Shown here in pieces: positions 1-9,254 of a stretch of 64,000 nt of DNA. Each line of letters starts with the position of its first letter. The stretch's first letter is position 1. Under the pieces are notes generated by a model. The model made no database searches. It saw nothing but the letters and a program-made list of their open reading frames with translations, and was not told the DNA's origin. A program made the position numbers and the translations under genes. The stretch is from Clostridia bacterium. GTDB lineage: Bacteria > Bacillota > Clostridia > TANB77 > CAG-508. The stretch covers positions 1 to 64,000 of the forward strand of contig JAFXPH010000016.1 of NCBI GenBank assembly GCA_017528085.1, in the 5' to 3' direction.

Positions 1-410
1 GAAAATGATACAGTTACACCATATTTTTTACTTACTTCCCAAGCTTTTTCTCCAAAACCAAAAACATAATGAAGAAATGTATCATATTCTTTATCAATCT
101 CTGTTGGTTTTTTATTTCCGATCCTATCTTGATAATAGTAAGCTCTTTCAACAATTTTATTGATAGTAGTTTCTGGTTCAACTGTATTGCTTTCGATTAT
201 TTTTTTATTCTTTGCAATATAATGTTTATCTGTCCATACACCATTTTCGTATGTACCAATATAATATTCAGAATCTTTTCCCTTTATCCATTGAAACCAG
301 TATTTATTTCCTACGCCACCAATATAGTAATCTAAATCATCTCTATATCCAATAACAAATTCAAAGCCATTATTATCATTTACAAGCTTCATAAAGGCGT
401 TTTTATCCAT
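1..410 (-). CDS. Hypothetical protein, cut by the left window edge
   Basis: The frame is open from an ATG at 408-410 to the window edge, giving at least 136 codons without a stop. A GGAGG ribosome binding site lies just upstream at about 420. The visible N-terminal part is hydrophilic and rich in aromatic residues (for example NKYWFQWIKGKD), with no signal peptide or membrane segment. I do not recognise the family. It reads out of the window and is separated from the acyltransferase gene by about 190 bases of A/T-rich sequence in which I see no signal. A weak opposite-strand frame over the same region is a shadow. Confidence 0.7.
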   Translation of the reverse strand, partial: MDKNAFMKLVNDNNGFEFVIGYRDDLDYYIGGVGNKYWFQWIKGKDSEYYIGTYENGVWTDKHYIAKNKKIIESNTVEPETTINKIVERAYYYQDRIGNKKPTEIDKEYDTFLHYVFGFGEKAWEVSKKYGVTVSF

Positions 411-599
411 ATAAACACCTCCCATCTTTTAAAAATTATAAAATTCAAAACTATAATATCATGTTTTATAAATTTTCACAATTAGTTAAACTATAAAAAG
501 CACTAATAATTTATATAATAAATCTCCTCGATAAATTACTATTTATCTTTCTTTATTCAGCTTGTTAACAATATTAAAATATTTTGCTCATTTTAATAT

Positions 600-1679
600 T
601 TATTTCCTTTTACTAATACCAAGCAATAATTTATTAGCTAGTGGTATTTTTCTTAAGATTTCTGTTATTATAGGTAATATAATTATTGTTCCTATAATTA
701 AAATCACATAATTAAATATAAAATTATTTAATTTAATATATTCTACTAAAACAAATGCAATCACAATTTGTAAAGTGTAATGTAATACATAAAAGCTAAA
801 ATTATTTCTATTCATATATTTTGTAAATTTATTATCAAAATTTAAGTATTTCTTTGCAAGTCCAAATGATGATAGAATAACAAACCATATATAAATATTG
901 GTAAATATATTGTTTAAAAATTCATCTGATCCAAAATTACTTCCATAGTTTACTATTGTAAATACAATTCCAATAATTAATGTAATTATTCCTAATGGTA
1001 TTGAGATTTTTTCTAACCTTTCAATAATTGAATCGTTTGAAAAAATATAATATCCAAATATAAACATCAATAAGTATATTCCCCATCTATAAACTGTAAC
1101 TACTGGTGTATTCAATATATATGAAGAACCCCAAACTAGTAGAAATAATAAAATTAAAATTGGCAAATTTATTCTATTAAATAAGTTATCTAATTTTTGT
1201 TTCTTATCAATTTTTCTGATTAAAACAATAAGTAGTGAAGCAACAAACAAAACATGTGCATACCAAAGTGGACCAATACCAATTAAAGAATAAATTATAT
1301 ATTTAATTAGAGATGGAATCATGTTCCCATTTCCTGCAAATATATCATTATAATAATTGGTTGTCCATCCACTTATCCATCCATAAGCAAATATTCCTAT
1401 TAAACTTGGAATTAATATCCTTTTTGCTCTGTCTTTAATGAACTCTTTATTTGTTTTATTCTTTAATGAATACTTTGTAGCAACTCCTGATACAACAAAT
1501 AATAGGCACATTATCCAGGGATAAATAAAAACACATATACTATCAAATTCTTTAATACCTGTTACACCAATATTTGAAACAACACCACTTGAATTAAATA
1601 TATAAAACACATGATATAAAATAACGAAACATAATGTAATCCATCTTATATTATCTAAATAATGTTTTCTATTCTGCAT
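600..1679 (-). CDS. Acyltransferase family 3 membrane protein
   Basis: The 359-residue product has about ten hydrophobic segments and begins with the hallmark of the acyltransferase-3 (OafA-type) family, an Arg and His pair ten residues apart in the first membrane helix (R12 and H23 in NIRWITLCFVILYHVFYIF). Family members transfer acyl groups to sugars, cell-wall glycans or lipids at the membrane; the acceptor cannot be told from sequence. It starts 2 bases after the stop of the AbrB-type gene upstream, so the two are very likely co-transcribed, suggesting the regulator controls this envelope-modifying enzyme. Length is normal for the family. Confidence 0.85.
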   Translation of the reverse strand: MQNRKHYLDNIRWITLCFVILYHVFYIFNSSGVVSNIGVTGIKEFDSICVFIYPWIMCLLFVVSGVATKYSLKNKTNKEFIKDRAKRILIPSLIGIFAYGWISGWTTNYYNDIFAGNGNMIPSLIKYIIYSLIGIGPLWYAHVLFVASLLIVLIRKIDKKQKLDNLFNRINLPILILLFLLVWGSSYILNTPVVTVYRWGIYLLMFIFGYYIFSNDSIIERLEKISIPLGIITLIIGIVFTIVNYGSNFGSDEFLNNIFTNIYIWFVILSSFGLAKKYLNFDNKFTKYMNRNNFSFYVLHYTLQIVIAFVLVEYIKLNNFIFNYVILIIGTIIILPIITEILRKIPLANKLLLGISKRK

Positions 1680-1681
1680 AA

Positions 1682-1885
1682 TTATTTTTCTCCTTTTGGA
1701 AATACTTTATCACTTAATCCTTCTATTACATCTGCTTTTAATAGTGCTATACCTTGCTCTTTATCGCAAAGTACAATAATAGAATCTCCTGATTTAATAT
1801 CAAACATATCTCTTGCTTCTTTTGGTATTACAATTTGACCTTTTTCTCCAACTTTGCTTATTCCTACAAATTTATCTTTTTTCAT
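1682..1885 (-). CDS. AbrB/MazE-type SpoVT-AbrB domain protein
   Basis: This 67-residue protein is almost entirely one swapped-hairpin DNA-binding domain, recognised by GEKGQIVIPKEAR followed by F.I..GD. Such proteins act as dimeric transition-state regulators or as antitoxins. It precedes the acyltransferase gene with a 2-base gap, so it is the first gene of a two-gene operon. The region just upstream carries five tandem 9-bp repeats that could be its own operator. There is no PIN or MazF toxin neighbour, which argues against an antitoxin role. The ribosome binding site is a GGAGG core about 9 bases before the ATG. Confidence 0.85.
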   Translation of the reverse strand: MKKDKFVGISKVGEKGQIVIPKEARDMFDIKSGDSIIVLCDKEQGIALLKADVIEGLSDKVFPKGEK

Positions 1886-1903
1886 TTTTATTAACCTCCA
1901 CAG

Positions 1904-1950
1904 TTTATACTTGTTATACTTGTTATACTTTTCATACTTATCATACTTTA
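1904..1950 (-). promoter_or_regulatory. Five tandem 9-bp repeats upstream of the AbrB-type gene
   Basis: The tetranucleotide ATAC recurs at 1907, 1916, 1925, 1934 and 1943, exactly 9 bases apart, inside a unit close to TTATACTTG (plus strand). The array ends just before the ribosome binding site of the AbrB-type gene and overlaps the likely promoter. AbrB-family proteins bind loosely conserved A/T-rich repeats as multimers, so an autoregulatory operator is a reasonable inference. Confidence 0.55.
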
Positions 1951-1952
1951 TA

Positions 1953-1994
1953 AAAATAAAAAAAGCAATAGAATTTGCTAAACTTCTATTACTT
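1953..1994 (-). terminator. Orphan terminator-like hairpin
   Basis: AAGCAATAGAA (1963-1973) pairs with TTCTATTACTT (1984-1994). Read on the minus strand, the stem is followed by a run of T residues. No recognised gene ends into it; see the intergenic entry at 1995-2292. Confidence 0.55.
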
Positions 1995-2292
1995 CTTTGT
2001 TCTAAATATTACAATATTCTGTACAATTATTAAATCATATTTAGAGTATTTTTTCAATTTCATTGTTTGAGAAATGACTGCAAAATGAATAATGTTTAAT
2101 GATTGTTAATATCGTAAATAACGTCAAATAACGTTAAATTATCTCATGAAATATTGATGTACCAAACAAAAACATTGCTACACATATATTACATCGATTT
2201 TTAACGTTATTTCTTAGCAAAAAGCCTTAAAACCTTTAATATCTTTGACTTACAGACTTCTATTTCAAAAACAAGTCTGTGCACCTCGACCA
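1995..2292. other. Gene-free stretch bounded by terminators, with AACGTTA words
   Basis: About 300 bases have no convincing gene but lie between two minus-strand hairpin terminators. The stretch holds a direct repeat AAATAACGT at about 2114 and 2124 and an inverted copy (AACGTTATTT) near 2203. A short minus-strand frame without a usable start covers about 2210-2295. Repeated AACGTTA-type words are the sort of sequence found at integrase arm sites, so this may be the relic of an integrated element or a small RNA. Neither is proven. Confidence 0.3.
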
Positions 2293-2332
2293 CAAAAAAT
2301 CCTGTAATTTCAACAATTACAGGATTTTTTAT
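2293..2332 (-). terminator. Terminator after the DUF1848 gene
   Basis: AATCCTGTAATT pairs with AATTACAGGATT around a 5-base loop, flanked by A and T runs on both sides. It lies 13 bases after the DUF1848 stop. Confidence 0.85.
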
Positions 2333-2344
2333 TATCTTTAATTA

Positions 2345-3310
2345 CTAATCTATAAAGCTCATTTGATTGTCTTCTTTAATCCAGCTTTTTTGCTTTGCCT
2401 CAGTTATTTTATCTTCCGGTGTACTTTCCCCTATTAAGAACTGAGATTTAGGATTATGAAGCTTATAGTTTTCTTGTACCAATGTTTTATCATAATTTGC
2501 ATAACAATATTTACAAAGATGCATACAACTATTGTAAGCGCCTACATCATTTCCCATTAAGCAATTACATGCTGTTTTTTCTTTTCCTTCATTTGTTACA
2601 ATTCTTTTTGACTGTCCACTTGGTGCATCAAGTTTAAATCCTATTGCCTTTTCTACTATTTCTTGACTCATACAGCCTGTGATATCAATTCCAAATTCTT
2701 TTAAATTTGGATTTTCACAGCATCCATGTATTATCATGTTATTTTCTTTTCCAATTCTTGCAAATTCTTTTGCAATTAATCTTTGTTCTTCACTAGATGG
2801 GGGCCTTATATCAGGTGCATTTCTTTTTACTTTTTCATATAAATCTAAAAAACTAATTGTAACATCCTCTGTATAACCTTTTAAGTCTTTAGCAATTTTA
2901 TCAAACATATCTATATGCTTCTCTACTGAATAATCTTCATTTATAAGAATTGGATCATAGCGAAGTGCTACAGCATTTTTCCCTACTTTATTTGATAAAA
3001 TTTTAAAATCTTCTACTACCTTTTCAAATATCGGTACATTTGGTTCTAAATCTTTTCCATAAGGTGTAATTGTTACAAACCAAAACATATTATACTTTTC
3101 TTTTAATTCATCCAAATATTTAATCATTGGATGTGGATTTTTAGTACAAAAAGCAAGACAGTCTACTACATCTGGAGATAGACTATACTTACTTACTTGT
3201 AATCTATTATATGGATTTCTAACACATACAAATCCTTCATGTATTCTATTCATTAACCATTCTGAATAAAATGCCGGTATATCTGTTCTCATCCCTGTAT
3301 TTATTATCAT
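2345..3310 (-). CDS. DUF1848 family protein with a C-terminal cysteine cluster
   Basis: The 321-residue protein matches the DUF1848 pattern: an N-terminal IINTGMRTDIPAFY, a central ALRYDPIL, and a C-terminal CNCLMGNDVGAYNSCMHLCK then YCYAN. The closing C...C..YC spacing resembles Fe-S ligands seen in radical-SAM and photoproduct-lyase-like proteins, but the biochemical role of the family is not established. The ATG at 3310 is supported by an AGGTGA site about 8 bases upstream. It is monocistronic and ends in its own terminator. Confidence 0.85.
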   Translation of the reverse strand: MIINTGMRTDIPAFYSEWLMNRIHEGFVCVRNPYNRLQVSKYSLSPDVVDCLAFCTKNPHPMIKYLDELKEKYNMFWFVTITPYGKDLEPNVPIFEKVVEDFKILSNKVGKNAVALRYDPILINEDYSVEKHIDMFDKIAKDLKGYTEDVTISFLDLYEKVKRNAPDIRPPSSEEQRLIAKEFARIGKENNMIIHGCCENPNLKEFGIDITGCMSQEIVEKAIGFKLDAPSGQSKRIVTNEGKEKTACNCLMGNDVGAYNSCMHLCKYCYANYDKTLVQENYKLHNPKSQFLIGESTPEDKITEAKQKSWIKEDNQMSFID

Positions 3311-3397
3311 ATTAATTTCACCTATATTTCATTATTATCGTGTAACGTTAATTCCTTATTCAAAAAAGTTTGCTCTATTCCATATAACCTCCAAGGG

Positions 3398-3790
3398 CTA
3401 AAATTCTACTGTTCTTGGTTCCTCTGTAAATGAACAGAATGTGGCTTTAGCATTTTCAAAATATAATACTTCTGTATTATCGTCATCTGCTGAATACATG
3501 CTTTTAAGTGAAGGATTAGCATCTAGCATACTTGCTTTTGCTTCATATCTATCATCTCTTACAACTTTTCCTTCAAGTCTGATCCATTTCCCGTCCATAA
3601 AGCTACAAATCTCTACATTTGGATTTACTTGCATTTGTTTAGATACATTTTTTACTTTTCCTGTTTGAATATATAGTTTTCCCTCAAAAATATTAACTAC
3701 ACCAAAAGGTCTTACTCTTGGTTTATCTCCTTCTTCAGTAGCTAAGTAAAAAGTTCCGCATTTTTTTAAAAATTCATATACTTCTTCCAT
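3398..3790 (-). CDS. Pyridoxamine 5'-phosphate oxidase-like flavin-binding protein
   Basis: The 130-residue product is a single split-barrel domain of the PNPOx-like family, with the typical start FLATEEGDKPRVRPFGVV, a middle segment KNVSKQMQVNPNVEICSF and the closing GKWIRLEGKVV. These small proteins bind FMN or a related cofactor as homodimers. Substrate specificity cannot be inferred, and the length is too short for a true vitamin B6 PdxH enzyme. The gene has its own ribosome binding site and stands alone between DUF1848 and GAPDH. Confidence 0.85.
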   Translation of the reverse strand: MEEVYEFLKKCGTFYLATEEGDKPRVRPFGVVNIFEGKLYIQTGKVKNVSKQMQVNPNVEICSFMDGKWIRLEGKVVRDDRYEAKASMLDANPSLKSMYSADDDNTEVLYFENAKATFCSFTEEPRTVEF

Positions 3791-3857
3791 TTTTAATTAC
3801 CTCCACGATTTTATTCACTTGGATTATATCATAAATATTTAGTAAATTCATTAAAAT

Positions 3858-3895
3858 GAAAACCCCCGCCTTGAACTATTCAAGGCGGGGGTAGC
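3858..3895 (-). terminator. Strong terminator of the GAPDH gene
   Basis: A very stable stem CCCCCGCCTTGAA/TTCAAGGCGGGGG (3864-3891) is followed, on the minus strand, by GTTTTCATTTT. It is far more GC-rich than the hairpins of the neighbouring A/T-rich genes. Confidence 0.95.
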
Positions 3896-3923
3896 AGATC
3901 TTATCATTTGAGAAATTGTGTAA

Positions 3924-4937
3924 TTACCCGAGGTAATGCATATACGTGGCAAGACCAAGAAGCTGATTGGTATAAGCCATCTCGTTATCATACCACGCAA
4001 TAAGTTTGACAAACGTCGGCGAGAGTGCGATGCCAGCTTTCACATCGAAGTTACAAGTGACGAGATTTCCGATGAAATCCGAAGAAACAAGTTCATCGGT
4101 CACATAGTTCACGACGCCCTTCATTTCATTTTCACTCGCAGCCTTGACAGCCTGGCAAATGGTTTCGTAGTCGGCAGGATTTTTGAGGTTTACCGAAAGA
4201 TCCACGACAGACCCATCAATGACAGGAACTCTCATAGACATTCCAGTAAGCTTTCCCTTAAGATCAGGGATAACCTTGCCAACAGCTTTGGCTGCACCCG
4301 TGCTAGACGGGATGATGTTGTTCCCAGACCTTGCGATACGGCGATCCTTTTTGTTGAATCCATCGATAGGATTCTGCTTGGACGTCATCGCGTGAACAGT
4401 GGTCATGAGGCCACTCTCGATGCCAAAGTTGTCGTTGACAATCTTGGCAAGAGGCGCGAGGCAGTTCGTCGTACACGAGGCATTGGAAACAATATCCATG
4501 TCAGGGGAATACTTCTCTTCGTTGACACCCATGACAAACATGGGAGTATCATCTTTCGACGGGGCCGAAATGATGACCTTTTTAGCACCAGCGGCCAAAT
4601 GTGCAGAGGCAGTATCCTTGGTAAGGAACTTACCGGTGCATTCGACCACGAACTCGGCTTCCAACTTCTTCCAGGGAATCTCCTTAGGATCCCGCTCATG
4701 AGTAATCTTGATATGGGACCCATTGATGAAGATATCGTCATCTCCATCCCACTCGACAGTTCCCTTAAAAGAACCATGAGTGGTATCATGTTTGAAGAGC
4801 ATGGCGATTTCTTCCGCAGTTCGGGATGCATTGATGGCAACGACCGGAATACCCTTTTCTACGCAAAGGCGCAGGGTGCAAAATCCGATTCTGCCGAAGC
4901 CATTAATGCTGATTCGAGGCCTGGAATTGAAGTTCAT
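3924..4937 (-). CDS. gap: Glyceraldehyde-3-phosphate dehydrogenase
   Basis: This is a full-length (337 residues) phosphorylating GAPDH that interconverts glyceraldehyde-3-phosphate and 1,3-bisphosphoglycerate in glycolysis or gluconeogenesis. The Rossmann motif INGFGRIGF is at 11-19, catalytic C155 sits in [12 protein letters not shown], and H182 in VHAMTSKQ. After the second strand the sequence reads INASRT instead of the usual INDxx; loss of that Asp is typical of GapB-like enzymes that accept NADP, so NADP use is a possible inference. Base composition is much richer in G+C than its flanks, and there are no other glycolytic genes nearby. The start has an AAAGGAGA site 5 bases upstream. Confidence 0.97.
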   Translation of the reverse strand: MNFNSRPRISINGFGRIGFCTLRLCVEKGIPVVAINASRTAEEIAMLFKHDTTHGSFKGTVEWDGDDDIFINGSHIKITHERDPKEIPWKKLEAEFVVECTGKFLTKDTASAHLAAGAKKVIISAPSKDDTPMFVMGVNEEKYSPDMDIVSNASCTTNCLAPLAKIVNDNFGIESGLMTTVHAMTSKQNPIDGFNKKDRRIARSGNNIIPSSTGAAKAVGKVIPDLKGKLTGMSMRVPVIDGSVVDLSVNLKNPADYETICQAVKAASENEMKGVVNYVTDELVSSDFIGNLVTCNFDVKAGIALSPTFVKLIAWYDNEMAYTNQLLGLATYMHYLG

Positions 4938-5144
4938 TAATTCTCCTTTCTAGTTCTTTTCCATGAATTTAGATTTTGAAAGCATCTAAATCATAGCAAT
5001 TCCTCCTCATCTACATTTTTCAAATTTCAAAGTACATTTTCTATTTATCACCTTCTAGAGCATATTGCAAGACTTTTTTGTGAATTCTTTGTAAATTTAA
5101 AGGGTTATAGCCATTTTTAATAATTTCATTAAAAAGGGAAAAAC
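4938..5144 (-). promoter_or_regulatory. GAPDH leader with a two-codon upstream ORF
   Basis: Upstream of GAPDH the minus strand carries a perfect GAGGAGGA site (5001-5008) 6 bases before ATG ATT TAG (4994-4986). An 11-codon open frame then starts immediately at 4985 and ends 12 bases before the GAPDH start, ahead of its own GGAGA site. A candidate promoter with TTGCAA and a poorly matching -10 lies further upstream. Whether the mini-ORFs are translated is not known. Confidence 0.4.
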
Positions 5145-5184
5145 TAAAAAAAGCCATGAAACAAAACAGTTTCATGGCTTTTAT
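5145..5184 (-). terminator. Terminator of the 5195 gene
   Basis: AAGCCATGAAAC pairs with GTTTCATGGCTT, with T residues on both strands; it lies 10 bases past the stop of the gene at 5195-5932. Confidence 0.9.
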
Positions 5185-5194
5185 CTATTATATT

Positions 5195-5932
5195 TTATTG
5201 TATATCTTTATCAAAGTCATCAATTATTTTTTGCATAGCATCTGGTACCATACATTCTAATAATTTACCTGACAAGTTTCTAAATTCTTCTATTGACATT
5301 TTAAATTTTGAACCATTAATTTCAATTCCAATATTTGAATAATAAACAGGAATAGGTTCTCCTTCTTTTTCAACATATTCACCATTATATTTAATCTTAT
5401 CTACGAATTCATAAATATAATTCATTTGATCAGTAGTTAATGTAAATGGAATACTTACATTTATGTGAGCTTTATTCTTAACAGCAGGATCTATACATAC
5501 TTCTTTTTCATATGAAGAAACAGCTTGTTCTCCATCCATTTCTATTTTGTAGTTCTTTTTAAATACTGAACCTTTTCCATACTTACCATTATAGAATCTA
5601 TTAATAATACTTAAAGATACTTTTTCTCTTTTAACATTTGTTAAAGAAGTTGTACCAACATTTTGCATAGAAGTATTTTCAGGTTCCTTACTTAAAGAAT
5701 TATCTCTACCAAAGAATTCTTCTTTAACTGCAGATTGATCATTTTGTTTTGCAATTAATCTTTTAGAAAACTCATTAAATCTTTCTTTATTTTTTTGTAA
5801 CTCTTTTAAATCTTCTAGTCCTTTGTCCCAATCAGTATATGTTTTAATTACAAAAGTACTAAATAATACCACAAAGAATGGATCTCTTTCTAAATTTAGT
5901 TCTTTACGTAGTTTCTCTTGAAATTCTTTCAT
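5195..5932 (-). CDS. Hypothetical cytoplasmic protein
   Basis: I chose the ATG at 5932 (MKEFQEKLRKEL) because a GGAGGAA site lies 7 bases before it; an earlier in-frame ATG would place that site inside the gene. The 245-residue product has one hydrophobic stretch near the N-terminus (DPFFVVLFSTFVI), then a charged region and a C-terminal domain ending IIDDFDKDIQ. No known family is recognised. It has its own promoter region and terminator and belongs to the A/T-rich gene class. It resembles in style the other large unknown proteins of this window (9738, 13248, 19382, 24147) but I see no clear sequence match to them. Confidence 0.75.
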   Translation of the reverse strand: MKEFQEKLRKELNLERDPFFVVLFSTFVIKTYTDWDKGLEDLKELQKNKERFNEFSKRLIAKQNDQSAVKEEFFGRDNSLSKEPENTSMQNVGTTSLTNVKREKVSLSIINRFYNGKYGKGSVFKKNYKIEMDGEQAVSSYEKEVCIDPAVKNKAHINVSIPFTLTTDQMNYIYEFVDKIKYNGEYVEKEGEPIPVYYSNIGIEINGSKFKMSIEEFRNLSGKLLECMVPDAMQKIIDDFDKDIQ

Positions 5933-6009
5933 AAATATTCCTCCTATAAACAAAGAATTTTTACTACTAACAAAAATATATCATTATCTAAAATAAAATT
6001 CAATTTAAT

Positions 6010-6042
6010 TAAAAAAGAACTCACAAAAAGTGAGTTCTTTAT
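6010..6042 (-). terminator. Terminator of the C1A protease gene
   Basis: AAGAACTCAC pairs with GTGAGTTCTT around five A residues; the minus strand continues with T runs. It abuts the protease stop codon. Confidence 0.9.
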
Positions 6043-6044
6043 TA

Positions 6045-9000
6045 TTAATTATAAAAACGAATTGCTTTATTTGCAGGTGGATTGTATGCTGGCGGATTTT
6101 GACCCTTCTTTACTAGAACTATTTGAATTCCTTCTAGTCTAAATGAATGACCTTCTGTTCCAGATTCTTCACCGTTTTTAGCCCAGCCCATCCAGCCGAT
6201 ATTTTGTGCATGTACTCTATAGTAAATATCATATTTTTCTGAGGCTGGTCCTGTAAGTCTAATTTTTATTGCTTCTAATCTATATGACTTACCGGCTGTA
6301 CCTGACCTTTCACCATTTTTCTTCCATTCTTCTCCATTTTTATCTTCCCATCCAAGAATTTGAACATGAGTTACATATTCAATACCTCCTGGAAGGTTTT
6401 CTAAATTAATTCTAATTGATTCTAATCTTAGGCTTTGTCCTGATGTTCCAGCAATTGCTCCATTTGCAACAAATGGTTGGTCGCCAATATTTTGAACGTG
6501 AGTTGAATAAACTACTCTTGGTGATTTTCCATATTCTCTATATGGTTCAACAGTAAGACCTGGTGCTTCACTTCCTTTTGGAACTAATACAATTTGTATT
6601 CCTTCTAATCTAAATCCAAATCCTGCTGTTCCTGCTGATTCTCCGTTTTTAGCCCAATCCATCCAACCTATGTTTTGTGCATGGACTTGATAGTAAACAT
6701 CATATTGTTCAGCAGCATTTCCTGTAAGTCTAATTTTAATTGCTTCTAGTCTTAAACTTTGACCAGAAGTTCCACTCATTTCTCCATCTTTTTTCCATGA
6801 GCCATATTTAATATCTTCCCAACCAATGTTTTGAATATGTGTTACATACTCAATTCCGCCATCTATGTCAGGACTTAGTTTTATTTTAATTCCTTCTAGT
6901 CTATAGCTTAAACCAGAAGTTCCACTCATTTGACCATCTTTTTTCCATGAAGCATATTTTATATTCTCCCAGCCTATATTTTGTATATGAGTTGCATATT
7001 TTACATTGTAATAGTTAAGTGAGCCAGATGAATCTATAACGTTATATTTAACAACTAGTTTTAAGGAACAACTCTTATAGTTGGCATATACATACTTGTG
7101 CCAAAATTCCATAGTTGCTTCATTTAAGCCAGGTTTATCGTTTGTATATAAATTTAAATACTCTATAGCATTTGCATTATCACTATAATAAATTGGTTTA
7201 CAATTATCTGATTCTACTTCATTATTATAATAATCATCATCTTTCATACCATATTTATGTATAATTCCATGTAGTCTTAAATAATCAGATAATCTTAGTT
7301 TGAATTCGTTATTTGCATATCCGGATTCTGAAACTTCATACTCACAATATAAAACTCTATCTGTATCAATTGTAACTTTATTAAATAACATATCATTTTT
7401 TGATAAGTTAGTTATATCTATTATTTCTTGATAACCATCATCAAATATCATAAGACTTACAAAATTGTTACTACTTAAACATCTTTCTATAGCGTCTATA
7501 TTTGAAACTTTTGTATTATATAATCCTATATTACTTATATTAGGAAGATTATTTGGTAAAAATTCTAAATTGCTTACAGGTATGTCACTTAAGTATATGT
7601 TTTCTAATTTTGATAAATTTTTTATAATATTAACATCTATATTAACATTATCAAGAGATAACCTTATTAAATTACTTGGAATTCCTGTAATATTTACAAC
7701 ATAGCCAGCATCACTTGTTGTAAAGTTATCCTTACCAATACTTAAATCTATTAATCCCGTCATACTTGAAAAATCAAAAGTATAATTTTGACCAATATCA
7801 TAAAGAGTCAAATATATTCTTTTCAAACTTTGTATATTTGCTATATTAGCCATTTTAATATTAGTAGAAGATCCATAAATATCTAGCTCTGTTATGTGTA
7901 AGTCTTTTAATCCATATCCCATATCACTTAAATGTGTGCTGCTCAAATATAATTCTCCTAAACATGGGAGATTTTTTAATTGAGAATAATCTGCAACTAT
8001 TGAACTAGATATAATTAAACTGCTTACATTTGAAAAATGTTCTATTCCTTTTAAATCTCTTACACTTTCAATTGACAAGTGAGTAATTCTATCTAAGTAA
8101 GCTTTTGCAACTGTTAGTGTCATATTTGTATCATCAAAAGACTGAAGTGCATTTCCATATATGTCTTGTTTTATTTGATTATAAAAAGTTCTATCATTAA
8201 ACTGAATTTGCTCATATTCTGGAGCATCAAAGCTACATGATTTTACTCCATACATAAAATCATCGATATATAAATCTTCATAAGAAATATATATTATTGT
8301 TTGACTTTCTCCCCATTGATTTTGTGCAATATAAGCACCATTCTTTTTAGGTCTAATATTATATGGGAAGTTGTCTACTGAAAAATTATCATCCCATCCA
8401 ATCAAACTTATTGCATGGTCTTGAATTGCACTTGCAGCTTGATTATTAATTACAAAGCGTCCATTATATGGAGTAATAGAATTTGCATAGATATCTATAT
8501 ATAAAGATCCATTCTCCATTATATGTTGTTTAACTAAATTTCTATGATAATTAAGATCATCTTCTGTATATGTATTATTAGATTTTTCATAACTAAATAT
8601 AGATGGTAATTGAACTGTTTCATTTACATATAAAGCAGGACTTAATGATTTTAGCATAGAATATTCATTTTCATTATAATATCTATAATAAGGAACTTGG
8701 CTTTCATTAACAGGTCCTAAATATGATGAAGTATATTGTGTGAACATGTCAAAGTTTCCACCACTTCCTAGAGTTCTATAAAATCCAGGATTTGATCCAA
8801 TCTTATTCCAAAATTCTTTTGACGTTAAATAATCAAGATGTCTTTCAGATAAGTCAACAGTTATATTCCTTAATGCTAAATTTGTTTCAACACTAGTTAA
8901 GCTAGAAAAAGCCCAGCATAATCCATCAGATCCTTGGTCTTCTATTGGAATGTTAATATGATCTCTTAAATTATATGCTGTAGGTAAATCTCCTCTTACA

Positions 9001-9254
9001 CTTTCAAAAGCATTTTTATGTGTATCCATATAGTCATGTAATGATTGAGCATATTTAGGTGGAATAACATTTAGTTTTGCTTTTTCTTCATCTGAAAGTT
9101 TTAAATACTCTTGGTATTCTTTAGTGTAATGACTATTTTCTATATCTTCTATTTCAAATTCAGCATAAGAATGATTAGAAAATATAATTGATAATAATAG
9201 TAAAAACACTATTGTAAATAAGCTTTTCTTTACTATTTGTTTTCTTTTTTCCAT
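6045..9254 (-). CDS. Exported papain-like (C1A) protease with LRR region and ChW repeats
   Basis: This 1069-residue protein has a signal peptide (1-31, ending HSYA). The C1A peptidase domain (about 90-320) has oxyanion Q107, nucleophile C113 (DQGSDGLCWAFSSL), H280 (QDHAISLIGW) and N312 (QNQWGES), so all catalytic residues are present. Residues about 400-620 are leucine-rich repeats of internalin-like spacing (YSQLKNLPCLGELYLSS). The last 330 residues contain six ChW repeats (core QNIGW...GTSG.S.RLE.I.I), a module of clostridial surface proteins thought to bind wall or substrate. It probably acts outside the cell as an adhesive protease. It is monocistronic. Confidence 0.93.
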   Translation of the reverse strand: MEKRKQIVKKSLFTIVFLLLLSIIFSNHSYAEFEIEDIENSHYTKEYQEYLKLSDEEKAKLNVIPPKYAQSLHDYMDTHKNAFESVRGDLPTAYNLRDHINIPIEDQGSDGLCWAFSSLTSVETNLALRNITVDLSERHLDYLTSKEFWNKIGSNPGFYRTLGSGGNFDMFTQYTSSYLGPVNESQVPYYRYYNENEYSMLKSLSPALYVNETVQLPSIFSYEKSNNTYTEDDLNYHRNLVKQHIMENGSLYIDIYANSITPYNGRFVINNQAASAIQDHAISLIGWDDNFSVDNFPYNIRPKKNGAYIAQNQWGESQTIIYISYEDLYIDDFMYGVKSCSFDAPEYEQIQFNDRTFYNQIKQDIYGNALQSFDDTNMTLTVAKAYLDRITHLSIESVRDLKGIEHFSNVSSLIISSSIVADYSQLKNLPCLGELYLSSTHLSDMGYGLKDLHITELDIYGSSTNIKMANIANIQSLKRIYLTLYDIGQNYTFDFSSMTGLIDLSIGKDNFTTSDAGYVVNITGIPSNLIRLSLDNVNIDVNIIKNLSKLENIYLSDIPVSNLEFLPNNLPNISNIGLYNTKVSNIDAIERCLSSNNFVSLMIFDDGYQEIIDITNLSKNDMLFNKVTIDTDRVLYCEYEVSESGYANNEFKLRLSDYLRLHGIIHKYGMKDDDYYNNEVESDNCKPIYYSDNANAIEYLNLYTNDKPGLNEATMEFWHKYVYANYKSCSLKLVVKYNVIDSSGSLNYYNVKYATHIQNIGWENIKYASWKKDGQMSGTSGLSYRLEGIKIKLSPDIDGGIEYVTHIQNIGWEDIKYGSWKKDGEMSGTSGQSLRLEAIKIRLTGNAAEQYDVYYQVHAQNIGWMDWAKNGESAGTAGFGFRLEGIQIVLVPKGSEAPGLTVEPYREYGKSPRVVYSTHVQNIGDQPFVANGAIAGTSGQSLRLESIRINLENLPGGIEYVTHVQILGWEDKNGEEWKKNGERSGTAGKSYRLEAIKIRLTGPASEKYDIYYRVHAQNIGWMGWAKNGEESGTEGHSFRLEGIQIVLVKKGQNPPAYNPPANKAIRFYN

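Noticed and set aside
3936..4940. A 334-codon plus-strand frame antisense to GAPDH
   Set aside because: It lies entirely over the strong GAPDH gene; the higher G+C content of that gene leaves few stops on the other strand. No ribosome binding site or family match.
5918..6142. Short plus-strand frame between two minus-strand genes
   Set aside because: It overlaps the end of the protease gene and its terminator, with no ribosome binding site.
6130..7010. DNA-level repeats that look like a CRISPR or satellite array
   Set aside because: They encode the six ChW repeats of the protease, vary in sequence, and keep the reading frame.
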